From the NCBI GenBank assembly GCA_036939975.1, contig JALLPB010001019.1:1-11662 (forward strand): a stretch of 11,662 nucleotides of DNA, written 5' to 3'. Source of the stretch: Cyclostephanos tholiformis. Lineage: Eukaryota; Bacillariophyta; Thalassiosirophyceae; Thalassiosirales; Thalassiosiraceae. This document shows, piece after piece, positions 1 through 7,431 of this stretch. The notes below the pieces were generated by a model, which ran no database searches, was not told where the DNA came from, and saw only the letters and a list, made by a program, of their open reading frames with translations. A program made the position numbers and the translations under genes. Each line of letters opens with the position of its first letter. Position 1 is the stretch's first letter.

Positions 1-47
1 CCTGGAAGAAGACGGAATACGAATGGTTTGACGACGCAAAGGAGTAA
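1..47 (+). CDS. C-terminal end of an unidentified gene (partial)
   Basis: Reading from base 3, the codons give WKKTEYEWFDDAKE and then stop TAA at 45-47. The acidic, aromatic-rich ending reads like a real protein tail, and the piece has several CpGs, like the neighbouring gene at 185-762 and unlike the repeats further right. An AATAAA overlaps the stop (46-51), as often happens at compact eukaryotic 3' ends. The next gene converges on it from the opposite strand, leaving an AT-rich gap of 137 bases. Only 14 residues are visible, so the product cannot be named, and a chance open frame is possible. Confidence 0.45.
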   Translation, partial: WKKTEYEWFDDAKE

Positions 48-73
48 TAAAAATAATCTATTATTAATTTATT
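46..73. promoter_or_regulatory. Opposed AATAAA motifs between convergent genes
   Basis: AATAAA lies on the plus strand at 46-51, overlapping the stop of the left-edge gene. TTTATT at 68-73 is AATAAA on the minus strand, about 112 bases past the stop of the zinc-finger gene. The spacer is AT-rich, as expected for a shared 3' region. Polyadenylation signals are weakly conserved in many algae, so this is suggestive only. Confidence 0.35.
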
Positions 74-184
74 CGTTTTTACATGCGCATTTTATGTTAT
101 TGACATCACATGAAATATTAATGAATCCTACGTTTATCCTTATCCATTGCGATGGTGCGATGGCCACGCAATGATGGCCGCAAG

Positions 185-762
185 TCAGCACCCATTGTTC
201 TTGTGGAACACGCGGCGCTCAGTGGTGTCGCAGGCGTCCATGTCGCCCGAGAAGACGCGGGTGCACTGCGCCACCGAACCATCGTACCTCACCGCGTGCT
301 TCACCATGTGGCGAGGAAAAAAACCAATGCAACAGTGATCATGCTATCATTTATCCAGATGGCTGTGATTGCCGTCTCGTCCTTCCCCTCCACCAAAATC
401 TGCACCCTCCGGAGGCGCACAATGACATCCTCCGCCATCACCTCCCTGCAGTTGAGGTGCTCCTCACAGGAGCACCCCTGGTTGCTGCGCTCCATCCCAA
501 CAATCTCCACAATGATGCCAGATGGATGGTGCGGCTCCTCGGAGATCGTGACGTCAAGGGGAGGAGGCTTCTTTTGGGCCTCCTCGGCTGTCTTTCTCCA
601 CAGCTTGCTGGGCCACACCACGGCTTCTGCACCTGTAATAGGCAAAGCCGGGCGCTTATCATGGACAACGGCGCCGCACATTGCGCACGCCGTAGAAGCC
701 CACTCATTCTTGGCAAAGGTGCAGGTGCTGCACCGCCAGAGGCTGCAGGAGCTGGAGGCCAT
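185..762 (-). pseudogene. NZF/RanBP2-type zinc-finger protein, interrupted by a frameshift
   Basis: The start is at 762, in the strong context CACCATGG. Residues 9-30 form a zinc finger: W9, C11, C14, TF at 15-16, C26, M28, C29, G30. NZF fingers (Npl4, TAB2) bind ubiquitin through the TF pair and a hydrophobic residue before the last cysteine, all present here; the middle spacing is 11 residues rather than the usual 10. A Pro-rich linker and a Cys-rich patch (GCSCEEHLNC) follow. The first frame stops at 301-303. Shifting frame near 334-336 keeps a protein-like reading (IGFFPRHMVKHAVRYDG, then FSGDMDACDTTERRVF) to TGA at 185-187, so I read 762-185 as one gene of about 190 residues with a 1- or 2-base indel. 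A real frame error, a sequencing error or an unusually short intron are all possible. It is rich in CpG (36 in 181-780). No function beyond possible ubiquitin binding can be inferred. Confidence 0.6.
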
Positions 763-1403
763 GGTGAAAGTTGTTTGTGCTGTGTTTCAGCACTTGGTAT
801 TTTTTTCGCACTCACTCACACAGGTGGGCCAAAACCTGCCCAACCAATGGCATATTGGGGATCACCAGAAAGCTCTTGACAAGGCGAACCCATTTAGTCT
901 GTCTAATTAAGGCAGTTGTGTAGAATTAGGCGAGAAATTGACAAAAATATATTATAGCGAGGGTGCTAATTATCTATGATATTCTGTCTGTTTCTTAATC
1001 CCCGGTGTTATTTAAACCCCAGTTTGTACGGTATATATCTATCTGACCCACCTAAATATTGATGTCATGTATTATTATTAGAACCCCGGATGTCCAAATT
1101 AAAAAAACACTCAAATGACCCAAACTACCATACCGCATGTCCATGAACAGTTCCATCCTTGTGGTGGGTAAGCGGAGGAATTAGTACGCTTTAAATTGAC
1201 ATAATATTTGGTCTTGCTACAAGGGTCTAATATCATTTAGAGTAAGTCTCATCCACCCAGAAATATCAAGAAATAGAAAATACAAATTCCATTAAGATGG
1301 AATTTTTTCATTAGTTCATGCTTCATGGATAGGCACCAGGCTCAAAGACCCCATTTTTGGAAGAGTATTTCAGCACAATAGAGGGGCATTTGGATTGGGC
1401 TAG
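763..1403. other. Non-coding stretch upstream of the zinc-finger gene
   Basis: No credible coding frame. It holds the presumed promoter of the minus-strand gene; a TATAATATATT-like stretch occurs on the minus strand around 947-957, about 190 bases upstream of the start, but its role is unproven. CpG density falls and AT content rises from about 900 onward. A short hairpin at 1284-1305 is listed separately. Confidence 0.5.
1284..1305 (+). repeat. Short perfect hairpin before a T run
   Basis: AAATTCCAT (1284-1292) and ATGGAATTT (1297-1305) are perfect 9-bp arms around a TAAG loop, running into a T tract that ends at 1308. No RNA gene could be recognised just upstream. Confidence 0.5.
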
Positions 1404-1685
1404 ATGGAATGGAAGATGGAACTTTGTACTACAAGTTATCAAGATGTTTTTGGATCAAATATTTTGGTTGTTCTGGGCCCAAGAGATTTGCAAAATCACA
1501 ACCCACAACCAAGGCCCAGACCCTATGTGTTTGACCATGATATCTGTACTCCCCCCCATTGGCCCTATTTTTTATCACTCATCACAATGGCAATATTTCA
1601 ATGGATGAAAGTAAAGCGTAATGCCTCTGACAATCTCCTCAGCAGGCTGAATAATTTACAGTGCACTGCTGATTGCACAGGGTAG
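1404..1685 (+). CDS. Unrecognised 93-residue ORF, possibly a transposon or gene remnant
   Basis: ATG at 1404 follows directly after an in-frame TAG (1401-1403), and the frame is open to TAG at 1683-1685. The product is basic, with a plausible mix of residues: a hydrophobic ILVVLGPRDLQ segment, a Pro/Arg stretch (NPQPRPRPYVFDHDI) and a C-terminal KRNASDNLLSRLNNLQ segment. I do not recognise a family. No second exon or upstream extension is visible, since the frame is closed immediately 5'. An overlapping frame (1357-1608) is also open, which weakens the case. It sits between the zinc-finger gene and the repeat arrays. It could be a leftover coding segment of a transposon or chance. Confidence 0.3.
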   Translation: MEWKMELCTTSYQDVFGSNILVVLGPRDLQNHNPQPRPRPYVFDHDICTPPHWPYFLSLITMAIFQWMKVKRNASDNLLSRLNNLQCTADCTG

Positions 1686-1814
1686 AACAAAATCAGCATG
1701 CAATAATCAATATGGATGAAAATGGCATAGGAGGGGTGGTGTGGTAGTGACGTTGGATGATAGTGGCAGTGTGGAGGCATTGGGAGGTGGTGTTGGGTGG
1801 TGGAAGATGATTAG

Positions 1815-2290
1815 GGTTAGGGTTGATGATGATGATTATTATGTCATTGTCAATGCCATGCCTCCGGACAACCTAAAAATAGAACAATCAACTCAATTGG
1901 GAGGAATTAACAGGAAATGGAAGGGTGTATGGGGGACAATGTGGGAGAGATGGGGGGAGACAGCAGGGGGGAGAAGAGCATGATGAAGGAGTCAAAATGT
2001 TGATGACGATGAAATGATGACATTGACATTGCCACCATTGCTGATACCAAACCACCGGACAACCATAAAAAATAATAATAAACTCAATCAGGAGGACCCA
2101 AGGGAGAACAAAAGGATGTGCAAGGGAGGTGGGGGGGGAAGGGAGACAGCACAGGGGGGATGTGCCCAGCAAAACCCAACGATGATGACAATAGCAACAA
2201 TGCTGTCGTATCATTGTTGCCACTGCAGCCTATAGACAAAGAAGAAGAAGCTGCTATGATGACCCGCCATTAAAAATAACAATCAACATT
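1815..2290 (+). repeat. Tandem array A: two diverged copies plus a partial third, period 186-209 bases
   Basis: CCGGACAACC followed by AAAAAT-type sequence occurs at 1864 and 2055 (offset 191), and CCGCCATTAAAAATAAC at 2264 begins a partial third copy. Later in each unit a G-rich tract ends in GAGACAGC (A-rich gap) GGGGGGA, near 1957-1972 and 2143-2160 (offset about 186). GATGAT-rich stretches precede the CCGGACAACC block in each copy. The G-rich strand is the plus strand. The open frames across it appear on both strands and follow the repeat, so I do not call genes. Confidence 0.6.
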
Positions 2291-2299
2291 GATGAGCTG

Positions 2300-3332
2300 G
2301 TTGGGTCCATATTGGATATATACACGGTGTTTGATCACATTGAAGAAGGTGTGGATGAGCATAAGAATGCACCCTTACACTGTTACATCTCTGCAGGTGG
2401 GGGCCTAATTTTGGAAATATAGGGGTGATGGTGAGCTCAAATAACATTTTGGTGTCATGTTTGAGGCTGTAAACCCACCCCACTCTGCTTTGTACATCCA
2501 TATTGGATGTAATGCAAGTGTTTGAGCACCTTCATATGATGTGGACAGGCTTATGGGGGCACCCTTACACTGTTATCACTGTGCAGATGGGGGCCTAATT
2601 TTGGAAAGTGGGAGGAAATTGTGAGCCCAAATAACATTATGGTGTCATGTTTGAGGCTGTAAACCACCCCATTCTGCTTTGTGCATCCATATTGGATGTA
2701 ATGCAAGTGTTTGAGCACCTTCATATGCTGTGGATTGGCGTATGGTTGTGCCCTTTCACTGTTACACCTGTGCAGGTGGGGGGCTAATTTTGGAAAAATT
2801 GGACATAAGTGTGAGATCAAATAACATCATGGTGTCATTTCTTGAGACTGTAAACTACCCCTCTCTGTAGCTCACATCCATATTGGATGTATGTAGCATA
2901 TACCGTATTCGAGCATCTTCATATGCTGTGGATGGGCATATGGGTGCACCCTTACACTCTTACCCCTGTGCAGGTGGGGGCCAAATTTTGGAAAAATTGG
3001 GGGTAAGGGTGAGATCAAATAACATTATGGTGTGTTGTTTGAGGCTATAAACCACCCCACTCTGTATCTCACATCCAAATTGGATGTAATGCAAGTGTTT
3101 GAGCACCTTCATGTGCTGTTTCTGGGGATGGGTATATGGGTGCACCCTTACACTGTTAAACATCTGCAGGTGAGGGCCAAATTTTGGGAATTGGGGGTAA
3201 GGGTGAGTTCAAACATACGGTGTTATGTTTGAGGCTGTAAACCACACCTCTCTGTATCTCACATCCACATATTAGATGAATATAAAGTGTTTGTGCACTT
3301 TCATTTGCTGTGGATGGGCATTTGGTGTATTT
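2300..3332 (+). repeat. Tandem array B: about 5.4 copies, period 189-198 bases
   Basis: Landmarks recur in order. ACCCTTACAC or a close variant starts at 2371, 2561, about 2750, 2948 and 3144. The near-palindrome ACATCCATATTGGATGT or a variant starts at 2494, 2683, 2874, 3071 and 3261. Each unit also has GGGGGCC(T/A)AATTTTGGAA, a TCAAATAACAT block and TTGAGGCTGTAAACCACCCC. The first unit starts inside the motif near 2304 and the last stops near 3332 within GGGCATTTGGTG. Copies are clearly related but diverged. Unit lengths are mostly not multiples of three, so a similar peptide recurs in different minus-strand frames (GVVYSLKHDT and variants); I regard this as a by-product of the repeat. Confidence 0.85.
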
Positions 3333-3771
3333 AGTAAAGATAAATTGGAATGAGACTTGTTTGCAACCTGAAAGTCCAAGTGGAATCCACAAGCAAAGAA
3401 CATGTGGAAGAACAATGGTGCCTAGAGACAATATTAATTTCATTTGATAAAGTGAAATATATTGATATACACATATTAAGTGTCCTAAATAGACTTAAAA
3501 ATAAGGGTCGAGAAGACCCACACAAGCAGTCAATCAACAGACAAAACAACAGGAAAACCCCCCCAAAAGCATTTTTTTCAAGAAAATAGTACAAGTCAAG
3601 CAACTTGAATATGCCCAAGCTTCAGCTGCTTTTAGCATCAACTAATCAATGATTTCTTGCTAGAAGAAGCAACAGACCCAGTTGGCTGCAACCTTAAGGC
3701 ATGACACACTGTCACTTCATCCCAGGCCTATTAATATCTCATGGACAAATAAGTGCCACTAATAGCTTTTA
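3333..3771. other. AT-rich spacer, nothing recognised
   Basis: Overlapping open frames on both strands show no domain or plausible residue pattern. It contains a C7 tract at 3558-3564. It lies between array B and the pogo-like remnant, whose 5' end may extend into it. Confidence 0.5.
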
Positions 3772-4201
3772 TTGATGAGTGGTATGGGAAGCTTCCCTGT
3801 CAACTATTTCACCCTAATGCAAAAGGCTCATTCCTTGAAACCCAAGTTGAGTGAGAAGTCTGAGCATGTGGCAAAGATGTCTATCTCATGCTTCATAAAA
3901 AAGAACAGGCTTGTGCATCATATGGCCACCCACAAGTCACAGTGCCATCCAAGTGAGGTTGAGGCCAAGGCTCTCCAATTCCTTGATGTGATTAGAACTG
4001 TACTCATTGGACCAAACCGGGATCTGAACTATGTGATCAAACCCCATTCATCACTTAATATTCTTCAGAATGAATTGGTAGGGTTGGCATGCACACCATC
4101 AACCTTTGCATGCCAGCCTTGAACTTGAAGCGCATCACAATTGCTATTACTGTGACTGTGCCTCCATGATCATGTTAAAGGGTGAGTGGCAGGCCGGGTG
4201 A
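3772..4201 (+). pseudogene. pogo/CENP-B-like DDE transposase remnant
   Basis: The first frame (3772 to about 4038) reads like the CENP-B-type DNA-binding helix-turn-helix region followed by the linker into the DDE_1 catalytic domain: a basic RLVHHMATHKSQ segment, then a helix, then GPNRDLNYVI. In this family the last part is normally followed by NMDQTP, whose Asp is the first catalytic residue. Here the sequence jumps from NYVI to QTP with a change of frame at 4038, so the Asn-Met-Asp codons are missing. The second frame continues with family-like VGMHTI and LKRITIAITVT, but has stops at 4056-4058 and 4071-4073. A third frame from 4166 gives MLKGEWQAG, matching the usual MLxPxxVFKG region, and stops at 4199-4201. 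The rest of the catalytic domain is not visible. Family assignment is from memory. It could not produce active transposase. Confidence 0.65.
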
Positions 4202-4261
4202 TTTTTGATGTAAATCAAATACTAACACTTGCCTTGTTTTTTGTATTGTATCATACTATTT

Positions 4262-4524
4262 GGAGGAAACTGCAATTTCCACATCTTGCAGCGCAAGCTT
4301 GAGACATTGCCCAATGCTCTTCATTATGCCCCGTCATAATTGTCAGCTCAACAAAGTGCAAGATGGCACGGCAAAAACCCAACCTTGCAAGTCATAATTC
4401 CATTGCCAATAATGTACACTGCAAGTATGTCCTCCTCCTCCTGGTCGACCATGGAGATCCATCAGAAGCAGCAACATTACTCCCTTGGGATGGCACTAAA
4501 TGGGACGTTTTGGTCCAAAAATAA
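4262..4524 (+). pseudogene. Decayed coding stretch read across three frames, unrecognised
   Basis: Three consecutive protein-like segments abut with frame changes: 4262-4336 (GGNCNFHILQRKLETLPNAL), 4335-4394 (HNCQLNKVQDGTAKTQPCKS) and 4387-4521 (ASHNSIANNVHCKYVLLLLVDHG onward to WDGTKWDVLVQK), the last ending at TAA 4522-4524. The joins near 4335 and 4390 look like small indels. The VHCKYVLLLLVDHGD and LPWDGTKWDVL stretches look like folded protein rather than chance. I do not recognise a family. It starts about 60 bases after the pogo-like remnant, in the same orientation, so it may belong to the same element or to a second one inserted nearby. Confidence 0.35.
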
Positions 4525-5451
4525 GACAGCCAATATCCAACTGCTTTCCATTATTTACTTTCACCTAGTCATCTAAAAAAATTCAAAAAATTGTCTTATC
4601 TTTCCAATTTTACATCATCATCTTATGTCCCAGAGAGAGAATCCCATAGGGCTACAATTTATTATGTACAAAATTGGGATTATCTTGTCATATTTCTTTT
4701 TTCTATATTTGGATACCACAGTCCTATTTAGAATGTACAGAAAAATCTAATAATTTTGGCCTTGTTTTGGTTAAAGGATCAAATTGCTTCTTAGAAACAA
4801 ATGGGGAATATGCAGTTTTATTTATACAAAAGCCCTATAAATGTAGGATGTAGGAGAGATTTCAAAAGAAAAATTAGAGGCTATATGTCACACCAAACCC
4901 TACATATGTAGGGTTTTTATTTGAATCATCTGAGACCAACGGTGGACTCTCAAAAACCAACCACCACTCCCACACCTAAAAATCACAACCCACGACAAAA
5001 ATACAAAAGCATGACCACCATGGTCCCCTCCCACCCATTGCCCTCCAGCGGCTCCAATTCACATAAGTCCAATTGCCATACATCGCACAATAGACCATGG
5101 TTGTTGCAACACGGCAATATAATTTTTATTGGTATAACTAAGGATTTCTCTATTTTATTGTCTATTTTCTACAGGTGGTGGTGGAGTACAGTTGTGGTCT
5201 CATGCTATTACTTGTTCTTTTTCAGTGCCACTGCATAAAAACATGTGCACTAAGCTTAATTATCCGGTGATACTTTATTGCCGATGTTGCCCTTGTCTTA
5301 GTCAAGTTTTAGCTTGACTTTGGACATGGGGAGAGGTCACCATGATCACTATGATTTCAGGAAGATAGGTATCATAGTTTTGAACAGGTAAGTATAGTAG
5401 TATTGTAGTTTAGACTAAGTAAAAATAAATACTTAAAAAAAATACGTCTTA
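4525..5451. other. AT-rich spacer with one perfect palindrome
   Basis: An open frame at 4921-5238 is low in complexity (Pro/Thr/Asn-rich start, hydrophobic aromatic end) and has no recognisable domain, so it is not called. The 22-bp palindrome at 4895-4916 is listed separately. Nothing else is supported. Confidence 0.5.
4895..4916. repeat. Perfect 22-bp palindrome
   Basis: AAACCCTACAT (4895-4905) is followed at once by its exact reverse complement ATGTAGGGTTT (4906-4916), with no spacer. A T run continues to 4918. No gene is adjacent on either side. Confidence 0.85.
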
Positions 5452-5587
5452 CGTGTAGTGTAGTTGCACCATCCAAATTGGTTTGGATGGGTGTGAAGCA
5501 TAATTGTTTCTCACTTAAAATTTTTAAGAAACAATCATGCTTCTTACAATCCAAAACCAAAGTGAGAATAGATTTTGACCTCTACAC
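5452..5587. mobile_element. Foldback/MITE-like element with possible TTA target duplication
   Basis: Bases 5478-5511 and 5527-5560 form an imperfect inverted repeat of about 34 bases. The innermost 17 bases match at 16 positions (GAAGCATAATTGTTTCT against GAAGCATGATTGTTTCT). The loop is AT-rich and itself nearly self-complementary. Outside the stem, GTGTAG (5453-5458) and CTACAC (5582-5587) are inverted and could be the ends, flanked by TTA at 5449-5451 and 5588-5590. TTA/TAA duplications are typical of PIF/Harbinger elements; that link is inference from three bases. The inverted repeat is certain, its mobile origin is not. Confidence 0.45.
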
Positions 5588-5971
5588 TTATTATTTTTGC
5601 CCCCCCTTCTACATATCTAAAAAATGATACATCTAACAACTTACTTAAGCTGAATTGATATTTAAAATATAACCATTATTATCAACTTGAAAGCCTCATT
5701 AAATGAGCTAATCTAGAGGCATAGAATGACCAGGATTTCATGCCCTATCGAAATCACATTGGGATCAGTTTCTGATGTATTTTTTCCCTTTCCTGCCAGT
5801 TCTCAATTGTTTTCTAAAGCAGGTATACTAGATTAAGTTATCATACTTAATCGGGTAATGTGTTCTGATTGCATCGGATGTTGTTGCCCCCCCAGCATAT
5901 TGGCAAATCATGAATAGTGGGTAGATGGCTGCATCTTAATATGTTGTTTGTTTGCCATGGTTTCTTAGGGG
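5588..5971. other. AT-rich spacer, nothing recognised
   Basis: No coding frame of note. C7 tracts lie at 5600-5606 and 5887-5893. A pyrimidine-rich TTTCTTAG at 5962-5969, just before the ATG at 5972, could be a splice acceptor, but no upstream exon was found. Confidence 0.5.
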
Positions 5972-6695
5972 ATGAATTTGCTGTTCTTCAGCAGTGCTAT
6001 GGGGTATTGTCATGGTAAAAAAACTCAATTACTCATCATGCCTCACCAAAAAATGAGTGCTGTATTTGACCACCCATCAAAAAAATTGACAACCATGACA
6101 TGCTGCCCCCAGGCAGCAAGGGCAATGCTTGCTATTGGCAAGAAAGCATGCTGCTCCATTAAGATTCAATACTTCCATCTGGTGCAGGTAGGTGCCAAGG
6201 CAATTGTCAATCCTAAGAAGGACCAAACCTTGAGGATCTCATTGCCATTAGCCATGAGATGACATGGCAGAAGGGAAAGAAAATTCAGCCCATTTTTTTT
6301 CAGAGTGCAACCATCCTTGGCATGCTGAGTTGTGCTGAGTGATGGGTGATGGTGCTGGAGCAAGGGGATTACTCCCCATTTGGGATGAGCCATGGATGAT
6401 GCCTTCCACTACTCCTCTTGCAATCAACAAGGACAGCATAGAGATTGCGGAATTTGTTGTCAATGCCCAAAATTGGGCAGAAGACATCACCCTCATTTGA
6501 AACATGGGTTTTGAGGAGGACGATGACAATGAACCCCTCCCAAGAAAATCCCTACGGTATTCAACGCGCCTCAACCAGTGAATGGGGGGCAACTTTACAA
6601 AGGACAGGAGTGGGGCTGGGATGGAATCAACCAGTGAGCATTGCTTGCAAATGGTTGGGCCCCCCAAGGAAAGGTGTGACAAAAATTGATTGTTG
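5972..6695 (+). pseudogene. Decayed coding stretch with frameshifts, unrecognised
   Basis: The first frame (5972-6262) reads as a basic protein with a Cys-containing segment (MTCCPQAARAMLAIGKKACC), then FHLVQVGAKAIVNPKKDQT. Changing frame near 6229 continues as LEDLIAISHEMTWQKGKKI to TGA at 6340-6342. A third frame from 6342 continues as LLPIWDEPWMMPSTTPLAIN then IEIAEFVVNAQNWAEDITLI, TGA at 6498-6500, then MGFEEDDDNEPLPRKSLRYS, TGA at 6579-6581, and stays open to about 6693. The charge and hydrophobic pattern survives across each break, as in an old pseudogene. I do not recognise the family; a transposon polyprotein is one possibility. CAG|GTAGGT at 6184-6192 also matches a splice donor, so part could be intron. 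A minus-strand frame of 159 codons overlaps but looks like a shadow. Confidence 0.35.
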
Positions 6696-6785
6696 TGTTG
6701 CTTTGTTTTGCCATGATTGCTCACCATGTGTAACCAAATCTCTCAATCAACAAAAACAACCAAAAGATGATGACAACAACAATGA

Positions 6786-6905
6786 ATGATGATGATGATG
6801 ATGATGATGGAAGACAATAACAATGGATGATGATGGCTGACAATGGATGACTAGATGAGGATGACTAGATGATGGACATAGATGGACAATGACAATGATG
6901 TGGCA
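6786..6905 (+). repeat. ATG microsatellite with degenerate GATGA-rich tail
   Basis: Eight perfect ATG units occupy 6786-6809, followed to about 6900 by irregular GGATGA, ACTAGATGA and GACAATG units. Simple-sequence DNA, not coding. Confidence 0.85.
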
Positions 6906-7431
6906 GCTGATTAAGAATAGATATCTTATGTTTGATGAATTTTCCGCATTGTCATGGTGATGTTGTGGTTGTGTGCCCCTTTGTGTGAGTGTGTTGAGAT
7001 AAAAATATGAGGTCTACGTATCATTGGATATGCAGTTTAGGCAATCAAAAATGACAGGTCTCATAAATGGGAAGCTGAAGTGCTAAGTAGATAAATTAGT
7101 TTTTTCTATAGTTCCTACATAGAACTTGGCTTTCAATCTCAACACAGAACTCACAAAAGTGTGCACAACCACTCCACCTGTAGTAGGATATTTGGTTGGG
7201 TGGTACCAATTGGTATCTTGACTACCAAACAGTACTCAGAAAATTCATCTGCCATGGCGTGGGAAATGGTCAGTTTGCGACAAACCTAGTGGACGTTTTG
7301 TTGACAAGAGTGATGTGGAGATGAGGCTATCTATGATATTATCATCACAAACCCTCATTCAGGTTAATTGTAATAATAAAGTAAAATAAGAAAAAAACTT
7401 GTTGTGGGGTTGTGAATCAAAATCTACGTAG
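6906..7431. other. Spacer upstream of the piggyBac-like pseudogene
   Basis: No clear gene. On the minus strand, ATG at 7255 opens a 34-codon frame (MADEFSEYCLVVKIPIGTTQ onward, stop at 7151-7153) that reads plausibly but is too short to call. A near-palindrome GGTACCAATTGGTATC lies at 7202-7217, and TACCAAACA at 7223-7231 is matched in inverted orientation at 9463-9471 on the far side of the transposase. Confidence 0.4.

Noticed and set aside
152..910. Plus-strand 252-codon open frame across the zinc-finger gene
   Set aside because: It is antisense to the better-supported minus-strand gene, which has a strong start context and a recognisable zinc finger; the plus frame shows no domain.
1811..1824. 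TTAGGGTTAGGGTT, a possible interstitial telomere repeat
   Set aside because: Only about 2.3 units, at the edge of a GATGAT-rich tandem array where such sequence can arise by chance.
2283..3443. Series of minus-strand ORFs sharing the GVVYSLKHDT-type peptide
   Set aside because: They follow the DNA repeat of array B, switch frame between units because unit lengths are not multiples of three, and each spans little more than one unit.
6248..6727. Minus-strand 159-codon open frame
   Set aside because: No recognisable domain; it lies opposite plus-strand frames with a more protein-like pattern, so it is probably a shadow.
7151..7255. Minus-strand 34-codon ORF starting MADEFSEYCLVVK
   Set aside because: Plausible wording but too short, with no neighbouring exon and no recognisable family.
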